From Paenibacillus xylanexedens (lineage in GTDB: Bacteria > Bacillota > Bacilli > Paenibacillales > Paenibacillaceae): a stretch of DNA of 64,000 bases. The stretch is from contig NZ_VEBF01000009.1 of NCBI RefSeq assembly GCF_007676705.1, positions 62,001 to 126,000 of the forward strand, read 5' to 3'. The notes under the pieces were generated by a model that was not told the DNA's origin, made no database searches, and saw only the letters and a list, made by a program, of their open reading frames with translations. Below, in pieces: positions 1 to 8,821 of the stretch (the stretch's first letter is position 1; each line of letters begins with the position of its first letter). The position numbers and the translations under genes were made by a program.

Positions 1-271
1 TGACGCTGTAATAAAAATAAGTACCGATGGCGCCTGATATGACGAGCAGCAGGATCAATACCAGCCTTAGGGGGATGGAGACGGAGACGGACGGCTTCGG
101 CGTAGCCTCAGGAACTGTCCCGTGGTAATGATTAATGGTCTGATCCACATAGTAGACATGATTTTGTTTCAATAAAAGCTCTGTTTCACAATAGGGACAC
201 TTTAAAACTTCATCCTCCTTGTATTCAATTCTTCCGTTGCAATTGGGACAGTTTAACGGAATAAATGCCAC
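1..271 (-). CDS. zinc-ribbon membrane protein, 3' end cut by the window
   Basis: The reading frame opens with GTG at 271, 5 nt after a strong GGAGGAG, and runs off the left edge, so only about 90 residues are visible. Two CxxC pairs near the start (CPNC at residues 8-11 and CPYC at 25-28) form a zinc-ribbon-like head. A stretch of about 20 hydrophobic residues follows from about residue 66 (IPLRLVLILLLVISG), so it should be a membrane-anchored protein with a cytoplasmic zinc finger. A linker rich in P, T and S separates the two parts. Function unknown. Proteins built like this are often TFIIB-zinc-ribbon-type membrane proteins of unassigned role. The distal part of the protein is not visible. 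Confidence 0.75.
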   Translation of the reverse strand, partial: MAFIPLNCPNCNGRIEYKEDEVLKCPYCETELLLKQNHVYYVDQTINHYHGTVPEATPKPSVSVSIPLRLVLILLLVISGAIGTYFYYSV

Positions 272-299
272 GGATGCTCCTCCTTCATTATGATAATAA

Positions 300-765
300 G
301 ATCATGCTGAACTGTCATTTGACTTCATTATACCCGGTCTATTCCTATGAAAGCTTCACTATGTAAAAAACAATTTCAAATTATACCTTAGAGGTGTGCT
401 CCATCCCCTTACTCCGACCAATCAAGTTAACTTTATCCCGAATCATGGTCGTTTGTATACTATGGATTGGAGAAATCTAGAACGGATAATGTGTACGGAT
501 GTATCCAAATGGAAGTTTACTTTTGAACTGAGCGAGAAGTGTACTTCTGTCCAGCTGGCCAGCATTAGGGAGGTTACGTGAGGAGAAATGTGAGTCATCG
601 GCAGGTTCTCAATCAGAAGGATGAACTGATTAGAGATGAATTCATCACAGAGAACAATGCACTCATGATGTATTCCCTTACATGTTGCTTTGGCTGGGCA
701 GGTTATCTATTGGATAACCTGCCCATTTCCTTTTTGCGAAATCGCATATTCCCTACTCTAGTCCA
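300..765. other. no confident gene; weak small frames and a plus-strand terminator
   Basis: Two short plus-strand frames (396-581 from a GTG, and 590-835 from a GTG preceded by GAGGAG) look plausible in part. The first has no good ribosome binding site and the second reads straight through a strong hairpin. The first encodes a tail (WKFTFELSEKCTSVQLASIR) that looks protein-like, so a decayed small gene is possible. I recognise neither. Confidence 0.3.
696..735 (+). terminator. intrinsic terminator
   Basis: Perfect 12-bp arms GGGCAGGTTATC (696-707) and GATAACCTGCCC (713-724) with a 5-nt loop, followed by a T-rich stretch. It implies a transcript arriving on the plus strand, although no convincing plus-strand gene precedes it. 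Confidence 0.7.
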
Positions 766-972
766 TCAATCTACGGCAAAATGTATGACTGCACTATATA
801 ACATTTTGTTGCGAAAAGGGTCAAACGTCACTTGATGCTGAACTTGCTTCACCCGCAGTAGCAATGCTTTGTTCATTCCGATTCGTTCTTCGATGGCTCG
901 TTCTAGTTCGCGGAAGTCATAAGCCTGCAAGCATTCGACTTTATCCTTGATCATATCCAGTGAAATTTCCAT
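766..972 (-). CDS. DUF2536 family small protein
   Basis: A 68-residue cytoplasmic protein read from ATG at 972. GGAGGAG lies about 12 nt upstream, and upstream alternatives in the same frame have no site of their own. The pattern L-D-M-I-K-D-K-V-E near the start, a central helix E-L-E-x-x-I-E-E-R-I and the C-terminal Y-S-A-V-I-H-F match my memory of the Bacillales DUF2536 family, whose members are about this long. No function is known for the family. It stands alone, with its 3' end close to a hairpin on the other strand. Confidence 0.7.
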   Translation of the reverse strand: MEISLDMIKDKVECLQAYDFRELERAIEERIGMNKALLLRVKQVQHQVTFDPFRNKMLYSAVIHFAVD

Positions 973-1347
973 GTTTAATTCAGGCTCCTCCAAATCTCAA
1001 TTCGCAGGTTAAAAGCCTGCCGAGCTTCATTTTAGAGGAGCTTTTCCAGTTCGGCAAGAGTAACTGTTCTGAAAATCAAATCAAGACGTGTTAAAATCGG
1101 GAAAGGGCAATTCGGGATTCAACGAACTTTCAATAATCTGATGATCTAATGGAAGTAATAACAGATACTGATGTTTGAACGAAGTTCATTTGCATGGTAT
1201 AAGTGAATAAGCAAGGGCACCAAAATGTAAATTGCAACGAAACTGCTAATGCTAGTGTAGATGGTAAGCATGCAGATGCATGAGTTACGATTTTTTACTA
1301 TTAATGAGGACAAAGACTGTCCTGGTATGTATAGAGGAGCTTTTGAG
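973..1347. other. intergenic region, nothing firm
   Basis: A divergent spacer between the DUF2536 gene and the dus gene. It contains the DUF2536 ribosome binding site and a small hairpin (GCAGG / CCTGC at about 1004-1020). No promoter can be called with confidence. Confidence 0.4.
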
Positions 1348-2322
1348 ATGACAAAGGAAAACTTTTGGCTTGATTTGCCACGCCCATTTTTTGTACTGGC
1401 ACCGATGGAAGATGTGACGGATGTTGTGTTTCGGCATGTCGTAAGTGAAGCGGGAAGACCGGATGTGTTTTTTACGGAGTTTGCGAACACAGAGAGTTAT
1501 TGTCACCCGGAGGGGCACCATAGTGTGCGCGGGCGTTTGACGTTTACAGCGGATGAACAACCGATTGTGGCTCATATCTGGGGAGATAAACCGGAATTCT
1601 TTCGTGAGATGAGTATCGGTATGGCGAAAGAAGGATTTAAAGGCATCGATATCAATATGGGTTGTCCGGTAGCGAATGTAGCCGAGAATGGAAAAGGAAG
1701 CGGCCTGATCTGTCGTCCCGAAATTGCAGCCGATATCATTCAAGCAGCGAAAGCCGGGGGACTACCCGTCAGTGTAAAAACAAGGCTTGGTTTCACAGCT
1801 GTAGACGAATGGCGCGACTGGTTGACCCATATCTTGCAACAGGACATTGTGAATCTGTCCATTCACCTGCGGACAAGAGAAGAAATGAGCAAAGTAGACG
1901 CTCACTGGGAACTAATTCCGGAGATTAAAAAACTTCGTGACGAGATAGCTCCTAATACACTGCTGACGATTAATGGGGATATTCCTGACCGTGAAACAGG
2001 CCTGAGACTCGTGGAGCAATATGGTGTGGATGGAATTATGATTGGACGCGGTATCTTCCAGAATCCGTTTGCTTTTGAGAAGGAGCCGAAGGAACACAGC
2101 AGTAAGGAATTGCTTGATCTGCTACGGCTGCATCTGGATCTCCATGATCAATATTCCGAGCTTGAACCACGTTCGTTCAGCCCGCTGGCCCGTTTTTTCA
2201 AAATCTATGTTCGTGGCTTCCGCGGTGCTAGTGAGCTGAGAAACAGCTTGATGAACGCCAAAACCACTTCTAAAGTACGCGAATTGCTCGATGAGTTTGA
2301 AAGTAATGAACAGGCGGAGTAG
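1348..2322 (+). CDS. dus: tRNA-dihydrouridine synthase
   Basis: An FMN-dependent enzyme that reduces uridine to dihydrouridine in the D-loop of tRNAs, using NADPH. The 324-residue product has the family order: APMEDVTD at the N-terminal FMN-binding strand, the catalytic-cysteine motif NMGCP, the VKTR lysine, the LSIHLRTRE histidine strand, and the phosphate-binding INGD and DGIMIGRG segments. The last third is the helical tRNA-binding domain. I chose ATG 1348 because GAGGAG sits 8 nt upstream and the family motif begins right after; a longer frame from 1261 has no ribosome binding site. It is monocistronic and ends at a bidirectional terminator. Which D-loop position it modifies cannot be told from sequence. 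Confidence 0.92.
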   Translation: MTKENFWLDLPRPFFVLAPMEDVTDVVFRHVVSEAGRPDVFFTEFANTESYCHPEGHHSVRGRLTFTADEQPIVAHIWGDKPEFFREMSIGMAKEGFKGIDINMGCPVANVAENGKGSGLICRPEIAADIIQAAKAGGLPVSVKTRLGFTAVDEWRDWLTHILQQDIVNLSIHLRTREEMSKVDAHWELIPEIKKLRDEIAPNTLLTINGDIPDRETGLRLVEQYGVDGIMIGRGIFQNPFAFEKEPKEHSSKELLDLLRLHLDLHDQYSELEPRSFSPLARFFKIYVRGFRGASELRNSLMNAKTTSKVRELLDEFESNEQAE

Positions 2323-2370
2323 AGTAAGACGTAATCATGGATACGGAGTATGATTCAGGTAGATTTAATA

Positions 2371-2411
2371 GCAAAAAAAGAAGCGGTAACTCTTCCGCTT
2401 CTTTTTTGCTT
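2371..2411. terminator. bidirectional terminator between dus and the ankyrin gene
   Basis: Inverted arms from 2371-2386 and 2395-2409 with a core AGAAGCGG / CCGCTTCT. The stem is flanked by A-tract and T-tract, so it can end transcripts from both converging genes. Confidence 0.85.
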
Positions 2412-2417
2412 TACTGT

Positions 2418-3473
2418 TTAACGCGCATACTCTGGCTTCTCCATAGCGACCGGCTGAGGATTGGCAAGCACCCATAATACCGCCAACTCGGATAATCTGG
2501 CAGGCGCATCAAAATCGTATCCATTGCGAAGTCTGCTGACCAAGTCTGATGCCTCTTGGAGCAGTGCCGGGGCGAGTGGCGTACCAGAGCCCAGGTGACG
2601 AATCAGTGCATCCAGCATCTTGCGATACTCCGCATCCCAGTTTCCTCCGCCATTATCCAATACTTCATGGGACACACGTCCTGTGATGCGAATGACCTCT
2701 CCCTGTACCGTTTGAGCGTGGCCTTGGGCCGGAATGAGATATTCCCACAGCTCTTGGTGCTGTTTGGTCCAACTGGTTGCCTTTACCTGAATGGGTGCAG
2801 TCCCATCGTGCATGATCCGATTCGCTACCGGCTCGACATCAAATAACTGGTACAGTTTGTTCAGCGCGTCTGAAACTTCATCTACCTTGTCCTTATTGAA
2901 CTTCTCACGGACGAATTCAAAATCCTTACCGGTCCGCTTCACAGACTCTTTCATTTCCGGGGTGACTGCTGCACCAGCATCCAGCAGAATCGCTGAAATC
3001 TTCGACATACTGACTATATCGCTATTCCTGCAATTGACTAACCCCTTAGCTAATGGCGTATTTCCCTGTTTATTTTCTACGTTAATAGTAGCGCCTTGGT
3101 TTACCAACTCTTGAACCACTTTGGTTCTATACCCATTGACCGCTGCATGTAACGGTGTTTCATTTTGGTAATCCACAGCGTCCAAATCCGCACCTAATTC
3201 AAGGAACAGGGGTACATTTCCTGACCAGTGTGAGGCATGGGCATGTAAAGGCGTGCGTTGATATTTGTCCCGTGCGTTAATGTCGGCTCCTTGCTCGACT
3301 AGCCAGCGGACTAATTCATCCGAAATTTGGCGGAAGCTGAGAGCTGTACCTTTACTGTAGCCCCCGGAGGCATCCCATTCACATTGCTCAAAGACTTCTT
3401 TTACAGCAGAAATATCATTATTTTTAATAAGTTGCTCCATATGGGTAGGTAAGGTTGTCTTTTTCTTAGCCAC
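2418..3473 (-). CDS. ankyrin repeat protein
   Basis: A 351-residue soluble protein. Residues roughly 10-150 hold ankyrin repeats, recognisable by LVRWLVEQGADINARD, TPLHAHASH, FLELGADLDAVD, ETPLHAAVNG and LVNQGATINVEN. The C-terminal half is helical with no domain I recognise. The start is GTG 3473, preceded by AAGGAGAGGG 8 nt away; the open frame extends upstream but would place an unlikely hydrophobic leader with no binding site. Ankyrin arrays bind other proteins, so this is probably an adaptor or immunity-like protein, but no partner is evident. It is divergent from the gene at 3778. Confidence 0.8.
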   Translation of the reverse strand: MAKKKTTLPTHMEQLIKNNDISAVKEVFEQCEWDASGGYSKGTALSFRQISDELVRWLVEQGADINARDKYQRTPLHAHASHWSGNVPLFLELGADLDAVDYQNETPLHAAVNGYRTKVVQELVNQGATINVENKQGNTPLAKGLVNCRNSDIVSMSKISAILLDAGAAVTPEMKESVKRTGKDFEFVREKFNKDKVDEVSDALNKLYQLFDVEPVANRIMHDGTAPIQVKATSWTKQHQELWEYLIPAQGHAQTVQGEVIRITGRVSHEVLDNGGGNWDAEYRKMLDALIRHLGSGTPLAPALLQEASDLVSRLRNGYDFDAPARLSELAVLWVLANPQPVAMEKPEYAR

Positions 3474-3777
3474 TAAAATATCCCTCTCCTTCTGAATAAC
3501 ATCATATTTTCGTAATGATAGACAATGACAGATTGATAGAAAGATAAATTTCTGCAAGTTTATCACATGGGGGAATTTAAAACCAATTACTGGATTCAAG
3601 TATCTTATTAAACGAACAAAGTAAGCAATAGGACTTGCCTCTAAATCAACATGAGACTTCACTTTGTCATGGCTGTGATATAATTTAGATGAGTGTTCAT
3701 ATTGGAGATGGATTAAAAAAGGTATATGAAATGATCGCCGCAATTCGTGCGGTAGGCTTTTGAAAATAGGAGGATCT

Positions 3778-4347
3778 ATGTCCTGGAGCAAATTGAAGCA
3801 ACAACTGGAGAGTTTCCTTAGTCCGGCGTTAATTGGGAGAGTAGAGTACCGTGCAACCAGCTATCGGTATGCGCCTGATAAATCAGGCAATTGTTATATT
3901 ACTGTAGATAAAAAGAATGTACTCAATATGAGTGATGCAACAACCTCAATCCGATGGTATCAGACAGAGCAGGAGATCAAGAATGATCCTGAGATCATGA
4001 TTCCTGTCAACCATGAAGAGATTGATGCTATCCGAAAAGAGGTCAAAGGACCCGTTCCCGAGGATCGTCTTCAAGTCATGGTAAGAAGTAGAAAAATCTC
4101 CGTACATGCCAAAGAACTTTTGTTGGCACAGGCCGCATTAAGTAAATCGAATTTTACGGTTGCAGCTACGACGTATTTATCTACTTCTATAGAGGATAAT
4201 CTGGAGAGCAAGGATATCTTGTTTAATATTCTGGCTTTAATGGATAGACGAGTTGGCAAAAAGCGAATTCTGAATATGTCCGAGCAGATCAAGTTAAAGC
4301 ACCCAGCTGTGCAGTATTTCTATGAATTACGGCGTAGTACGTTGTGA
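3778..4347 (+). CDS. conserved hypothetical protein, SF0329-like
   Basis: A 189-residue soluble protein beginning MSWSKLKQQLESFLSPAL and then GRVEYRATSYRYAPD, a pattern I associate with the uncharacterised SF0329-like family. The ATG at 3778 follows AGGAGG by only 4-5 nt; the TTG 18 bases earlier has no site. The N-terminal half looks like a mixed alpha/beta domain and the C-terminal part is helical. No catalytic motif is visible and the role is unknown. It is followed by its own terminator. Confidence 0.75.
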   Translation: MSWSKLKQQLESFLSPALIGRVEYRATSYRYAPDKSGNCYITVDKKNVLNMSDATTSIRWYQTEQEIKNDPEIMIPVNHEEIDAIRKEVKGPVPEDRLQVMVRSRKISVHAKELLLAQAALSKSNFTVAATTYLSTSIEDNLESKDILFNILALMDRRVGKKRILNMSEQIKLKHPAVQYFYELRRSTL

Positions 4348-4433
4348 AGTTCAATCACTTGCATGGATAGAGGCATACTGTGTCCAGTAACATTCTTACT
4401 GAAATTCAGCTTAACAAGTGGATATACGAGTAA

Positions 4434-4476
4434 GTAGACGGTGCCTTCTGTAAAAGGGGAAGTCTACTTTTTTTAT
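4434..4476 (+). terminator. intrinsic terminator
   Basis: GTAGAC pairs with GTCTAC around an inner CCTT/AAGG stem and is followed by seven T residues. It ends the transcript of the SF0329-like gene. Confidence 0.7.
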
Positions 4477-4507
4477 AGATGAAGCAACATATATGAGAAA
4501 GGTTTCT

Positions 4508-4536
4508 TGTTAATTGTTATAGCTTTTAGCTATAAC
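4508..4536 (+). promoter_or_regulatory. promoter overlapped by a perfect 21-bp dyad
   Basis: A -35 TTGTTA (4508-4513), 17-bp spacer and -10 TATAAC (4531-4536) fit a sigma-A promoter. The dyad GTTATAGCT (4516-4524), spacer TTT, AGCTATAAC (4528-4536) fills the spacer and the -10 box, which is the geometry of an operator for a repressor or a LysR-type regulator. Confidence 0.6.
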
Positions 4537-4614
4537 CAGTTATGGTTTTTAAGTATCCCTTCTAACTGCTCTCGGCGTGATATGATAACTGCATACAAAG
4601 AGGGGGTTTTTTAC

Positions 4615-5775
4615 ATGACTGATAAGTTCCAGATCGTAGGAAGTTTATTGCGGCCAGATGAGCTGCTGAAATATAAAACGCAAATTGAACATAATGACGA
4701 TATCCAATATCCGTTCTACGAAAATTACGATGGATATGAGAAGTGCGAGACGGAGGCAATCAAACAAGTTGTCGCAAAGGAAATCGAACATAACTTGTCC
4801 GTTGTTACGGATGGCGAATTCTCCAAATCGATGTGGCATCTAGACTTTGTATGGGGATTTGGCGGCGTGAAGCGTTACATCGCGGATCATGGTTATTTTT
4901 TCAGAGACGTGGACGGAACTTCGAAGTATGAGACACGCAAAGACATTGGACTGCGGATCACGGGCGAATTGAGCGGCAAGAATCATCACTTTATTCAACT
5001 GTTCAAACAACTGCAAGACACCGCTGGGGACCAGCAAACGAAACTTTGCGTACCGTCTCCATCCCATATCTTCGGTGAACTTTCCTGGTCGGATAACATT
5101 GGCGGAACGGATGCTGTATATCAGAACATACAGGAGCTCAAAGCGGGTCTTGTGAGTGCCTATAAAGATTTTGTGAAGGAATTCGCTGCGGTGGGCGGCA
5201 AAATCCTGCAATTCGATGATTGCTTGTGGGAGCTGTTTGCAGACGACAACCCGAACTCTCCTTTTACAGGGGAAAATATTAATCAAGATGAAGTAAAGGG
5301 TCTCGCTACCGAATTCATTGATATTAATAATACAGTAATTGACTACGGTCATAGCCTGGGCTTGAAAATGTGGACACATAACTGCCGCGGCAATTATGAT
5401 TCCCGCAACATGGGTGGTGGATCGTATGCCAAAATTGCGAATCTGTTCCTGAAGCAATTGAAGTATGATCGTTTCTTCCTGGAGTGGGATGATGATCGTG
5501 CAGGTTCAATTGAAGCTCTGGAAGTGTTCAAAGACAGACCTGAAACGGAAATTGTACTGGGTCTGTTGTCATCCAAAACGAGTACACTCGATGATGAAGC
5601 GCGCGTTGTCCGTTTGCTGGACGAAGCTTCCAAAATTATCGATAAGGATCGGCTGCTGCTGTCTCACCAATGCGGCTTTGCATCCTGCGATGGTGGTAAC
5701 GAATTAAGTGAAGCTCAGCAATGGGCGAAGATCGATCAGGGGCAGAAGATTGCCAAGCAATACTGGAACAACTAA
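4615..5775 (+). CDS. MetE-C-like methyltransferase, YxjG/YxjH-type
   Basis: A 386-residue cytoplasmic protein resembling the C-terminal catalytic half of cobalamin-independent methionine synthase. In this half-size family (YxjG/YxjH of Bacillus) it is expected to transfer a methyl group to a thiol such as homocysteine. Visible landmarks are the start VGSLLRPDELL, the VVTDGEFSKSMWH strand, IQFDDCLW-type and HNCRGNYDSRN segments with candidate zinc ligands (His, Cys), and a C-terminal HQCGFASCDGGN that supplies a further Cys. The start ATG 4615 has AGAGGGGG upstream. The N-terminal folate-binding domain of full MetE is absent, as in the family. The actual methyl donor and acceptor are unproven. 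Expression is probably controlled by the dyad at 4516-4536. Confidence 0.85.
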   Translation: MTDKFQIVGSLLRPDELLKYKTQIEHNDDIQYPFYENYDGYEKCETEAIKQVVAKEIEHNLSVVTDGEFSKSMWHLDFVWGFGGVKRYIADHGYFFRDVDGTSKYETRKDIGLRITGELSGKNHHFIQLFKQLQDTAGDQQTKLCVPSPSHIFGELSWSDNIGGTDAVYQNIQELKAGLVSAYKDFVKEFAAVGGKILQFDDCLWELFADDNPNSPFTGENINQDEVKGLATEFIDINNTVIDYGHSLGLKMWTHNCRGNYDSRNMGGGSYAKIANLFLKQLKYDRFFLEWDDDRAGSIEALEVFKDRPETEIVLGLLSSKTSTLDDEARVVRLLDEASKIIDKDRLLLSHQCGFASCDGGNELSEAQQWAKIDQGQKIAKQYWNN

Positions 5776-5805
5776 ATTGTAATCATACCATCCTGACTTA
5801 AAAGG

Positions 5806-5852
5806 AATGACTCGTAGGGCCGGTAGTGGGCCTTTGAGTCATTTTTATTTTT
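5806..5852 (+). terminator. intrinsic terminator
   Basis: AATGACTC (5806-5813) pairs with GAGTCATT (5836-5843), with an inner GGCC/GGGCC stem, followed by a T-rich tail. Confidence 0.8.
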
Positions 5853-6153
5853 ATGCAGCGTGGATAAACCTTGAATCAAGTCCTCCTAAAATGAATTACA
5901 TACAAAGTATCTTGTTCATATATATGAGGTGTATAATTTTGGTAGGATATAATACATAGATAATCGCAGGTTCGATAAACAATAATCATTATTTATAAAA
6001 GTTCCTCCAGATGGTGAAGTGGCGTATATCATTCATGTGGGGAAGGCGCACACAAGTAGACGAATGAAACACAGGCTTAACTATCTCCAATGTAAATAGA
6101 GCCATGCGTCAGCATGACTCTTACATATATGGTGAGAGGGTAAGCTTCATGTT
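5853..6153. other. intergenic region with a possible gene remnant
   Basis: There is no intact gene. A short plus-strand frame around 5994-6099 encodes a protein-like stretch (FIKVPPDGEVAYIIHVGKAH) ending at a stop, but has no start or binding site, so it may be the tail of a lost gene. I cannot identify it. Confidence 0.3.
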
Positions 6154-7692
6154 TTAAACAACAGGGGCACTCTGTTTCTTGAAATATTGTTCAAGTAGAA
6201 ACGCGAGCACTGGTCCTGGCTCAGCCTTCTGTAATTGAGCCTGATCACCGAATTCCATAAGATACGGCTGTTCCGTAGTACACGGAATCCAATGAGGCAT
6301 CGTTTTTCCGTTGGAGTCTGAACCGTTCGGGTCACCTGTAGCAATAAAATTGGATAAATAATTGCACATCTGTCGGGCCAGATCATAATGCTTGCCTTCG
6401 AAGGGGCGCCAGCATTTGGCGAGTGTTTCGAAGAAGAACCACAGATCGACCGAGTGGAATGTGCCCGGCTGGTCCCAGCCCGGAATCTCGGCGTCGAAGT
6501 TATAATAGTAGAGAGGTGTCTTAGACGGATGAGCGCTATTTGCCCGGATGGTGAGCAGAATGGCATGTTGGATCATGCGGACTGATGCTTGTTGCAGAGC
6601 ATGCTCGAATTGACCGGTATTGGCCTCGCATAGCTGCAAAAAGGCAGAAGCATCCTCGCCGAAAAGCTCCGTAGCCATCTGCTTCAGTTCTTCCAGATTG
6701 GTTGCGGCGGGACGGGTCCAAAATTCAGAAGACGTATGCCCCAGCATTACAGGAATTGGCTCGCGCTCCTGCTGAATAAAGCGGGTAAACGGATCGCCTG
6801 CACAGAAATGTTCGTCGATGACGGTTCCCCAGAAGCTTTTGTATTCCAGTGCTTTGTCACGGAGATACTCAGCATCCAGTTGTCTCGCCTCAGCCAGGGA
6901 AGTTACGCCCAGGAAGCGAAAAAATTCAACTCCTGCTTGCTCTGCATCCCTTAGTGTGGAACGGACAGAAGGCACGCGGACCTCCGGGTACAACTCGGTA
7001 GCCATACCGCTCATAATGACGGCTCGCTGGAACAAGCCTTTATTTTGCGGAGATGTCATCTGGCTGAGTACACTTCCTCCGCCTGCCGACTGTCCGCCGA
7101 TGGTGATTTGGTCTGGATCACCGCCAAAGGCGGCAATGTTGCGTTTGACCCACTGGGTACCTGCTTGCTGATCGAGATGACCGAAGTTGGCAGGTGCATG
7201 GGGAGACTCGGCACTAATCTCGGGATGACACAGGAAGCCGAAGGCATTCAACCGATAATTAATGGTCACGACGACAATACCTCTACGGGCGATTCGCTCA
7301 CCATCGAATTCCATCTCGGCCGTATGGCCGACCTGTAGGCCCCCGCCAAAATACCAGACAAAGACAGGCAGCTTCTCGTCCGTACGCTTGGCGGGTGTCC
7401 AGACATTCAGATACAGACAATCCTCGTCCATGGGCAGGTCGGGATCAACAGCCCATTCGCGGGTATAGATATTGTTATCGTCTATAATCGTTGGGGCTTG
7501 CATGGAGATGGGGGCAAAATCAAAAGCATGCAGTACACCTTCCCAGTTCGACTGCGGCTGCGGAGCGCGCCAACGATTCTCACCTACAGGAGGTGCGGCA
7601 AAAGGAACTCCCTTGAAGCTGGTAATCCGCGGGTCCGCCGCGGGCAGTCCTTGCACTTGTCCATGTTCTACCGTAACCATTCTAAGCATCAC
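6154..7692 (-). CDS. type-B carboxylesterase, PnbA-like
   Basis: A carboxylesterase/lipase-family serine hydrolase of 512 residues, the usual length for bacterial para-nitrobenzyl-esterase-like enzymes, without a signal peptide. The serine elbow GGQSAGG places the nucleophile near residue 202. The oxyanion segment YFGGGLQVG, the EDCLYLNVWTP strand and the GTFHSVDLWF segment with the catalytic histidine are all present. Three starts lie close together (GTG 7692, ATG 7689, ATG 7680); GAGGAG is 6 nt from the first and 9 from the second. It is divergent from an AraC-type regulator, which probably controls it. The natural ester is unknown. Confidence 0.88.
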   Translation of the reverse strand: MMLRMVTVEHGQVQGLPAADPRITSFKGVPFAAPPVGENRWRAPQPQSNWEGVLHAFDFAPISMQAPTIIDDNNIYTREWAVDPDLPMDEDCLYLNVWTPAKRTDEKLPVFVWYFGGGLQVGHTAEMEFDGERIARRGIVVVTINYRLNAFGFLCHPEISAESPHAPANFGHLDQQAGTQWVKRNIAAFGGDPDQITIGGQSAGGGSVLSQMTSPQNKGLFQRAVIMSGMATELYPEVRVPSVRSTLRDAEQAGVEFFRFLGVTSLAEARQLDAEYLRDKALEYKSFWGTVIDEHFCAGDPFTRFIQQEREPIPVMLGHTSSEFWTRPAATNLEELKQMATELFGEDASAFLQLCEANTGQFEHALQQASVRMIQHAILLTIRANSAHPSKTPLYYYNFDAEIPGWDQPGTFHSVDLWFFFETLAKCWRPFEGKHYDLARQMCNYLSNFIATGDPNGSDSNGKTMPHWIPCTTEQPYLMEFGDQAQLQKAEPGPVLAFLLEQYFKKQSAPVV

Positions 7693-7717
7693 AACATGCT
7701 CCTCTCTGGATTTAGCG

Positions 7718-7731
7718 TGTAAGCGTTACCT
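7718..7731. promoter_or_regulatory. cre-like site
   Basis: The site TGTAAGCGTTACCT matches 12 of 14 positions of the CcpA consensus and lies between the divergent esterase and AraC genes, so carbon catabolite control is plausible. Confidence 0.4.
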
Positions 7732-7790
7732 AATATCTGATCAACGATATTATAAGATAAACCGAACACCAGAACTGTACAGCTACAGAA

Positions 7791-8615
7791 ATGGGGGAAT
7801 CAAGGTTGAATCCGATTTGGCATGAGAGCAGTAGAGCCAGTAATTTGTATTTTATCAGCGGTGGCCACAAGCCAGCCAACCCTCACCAATGGGGGCCAGG
7901 AGTACGTGACGTTTATGCGCTGCACTACATTATCCGCGGTCAAGGGACGCTGGAGACGGGCGGCGGCGTTTTTCGGCTGGTTACAGGGGAAAGCTTTATC
8001 ATATTTCCACAAAAGGAGATCTACTATTATCCAGACCCGCTGGATCCATGGGAGTACGTCTGGGTGGAGTTTAACGGTGAGGACGCTGGGCGGTTGCTGG
8101 GGCTGACGCAGCTTTCGGAGGCACAACCCGTGGTCACGATCTCACCGGAGACGCTGCAACCGTTTTTTCACCTTGCCTGGAACGCGGGTGCATCATCCTA
8201 TGAATTGCTGCGGGCAGATGCCCGTTTGCGTCTGCTGCTTTCCTATTATATGGAATATTATCCGAAGGAGTCGCAGGTGGACACCAAGGATTATGTCTGG
8301 CTGGTGAGAAAGTACATCGAGCAGAACTACTGGAAGCCGTCATTGACCGTCACGGAGATCGTAAAGGCAGTTAATCTGGAGCGCAGCTATTTGTTTCGTC
8401 TGTTTAAGGCAGCAACCGGCAAGTCTGTTTTGGAGTATATTACATCCTGTCGAATCGATCGCGCCTGTGAACTGCTGAAGACGTCGGGCCTGCCGATTCA
8501 ATCGGTAGCTTATTCTGTCGGCTACAATGATCCGTTATATTTTTCCAAAGTATTTAAGAAAGCAACATCATACACGCCAACAGCTTACATGATGCTGCAC
8601 TACACAAAGGAATAA
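7791..8615 (+). CDS. AraC-family transcriptional regulator
   Basis: A 274-residue regulator with an N-terminal cupin-like sugar-sensing half (HYIIRGQGTLETGGGVFRL, then a FPQKEIYYYPDPLDPWEY segment) and a C-terminal double helix-turn-helix. The DNA-binding part includes SLTVTEIVKAVNLERSYLFRLFK and the second-helix signature QSVAYSVGYNDPLYFSKVFKK. This is the layout of regulators of glycoside-use genes in Paenibacillus. The start is uncertain: ATG 7791 has no strong site, and a TTG about 12 nt downstream lies after a GGGGGA run. It is divergent from the esterase and lies beside the GH27 gene, so either or both may be targets. Confidence 0.87.
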   Translation: MGESRLNPIWHESSRASNLYFISGGHKPANPHQWGPGVRDVYALHYIIRGQGTLETGGGVFRLVTGESFIIFPQKEIYYYPDPLDPWEYVWVEFNGEDAGRLLGLTQLSEAQPVVTISPETLQPFFHLAWNAGASSYELLRADARLRLLLSYYMEYYPKESQVDTKDYVWLVRKYIEQNYWKPSLTVTEIVKAVNLERSYLFRLFKAATGKSVLEYITSCRIDRACELLKTSGLPIQSVAYSVGYNDPLYFSKVFKKATSYTPTAYMMLHYTKE

Positions 8616-8617
8616 CG

Positions 8618-8821
8618 TTAACGGAACAGGGCGCAGTTCCCTGACTCTCGGAAATAACGGATCAGCTTCTCAATAGGCTCGCGTCCACAGTTCAGCTTCA
8701 CTCCGAGACAATCGATGCACAGATACTGCTGGGCAGAGCGTGAGATCAACTTAAGGTAGATACCCACATCGTCCGAAGAGAGCGGAACCTGGCAGGTGGT
8801 GCACAGGCGATGTTGACTCAT
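8618..8821 (-). CDS. small four-cysteine, probably zinc-binding protein
   Basis: A 67-residue soluble protein with CTTC at residues 7-10, CIDC at 35-38 and a further Cys at 45, which fits a zinc-stabilised knuckle. Its ATG directly follows the stop codon of the GH27 gene with no spacer and no clear ribosome binding site, so it is probably translated by coupling. A role in alpha-galactoside use is suggested only by position. I do not recognise the family. Confidence 0.65.
   Translation of the reverse strand: MSQHRLCTTCQVPLSSDDVGIYLKLISRSAQQYLCIDCLGVKLNCGREPIEKLIRYFRESGNCALFR

Noticed and set aside
4348..4614. Possible SAM (S-box) riboswitch before the MetE-like gene
   Set aside because: None of the conserved S-box blocks is present. 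The one hairpin with a T-run ends the upstream gene.
5994..6099. Short protein-like frame between the MetE-like and esterase genes
   Set aside because: No start codon, binding site or recognisable family. At most the remnant of a lost gene.
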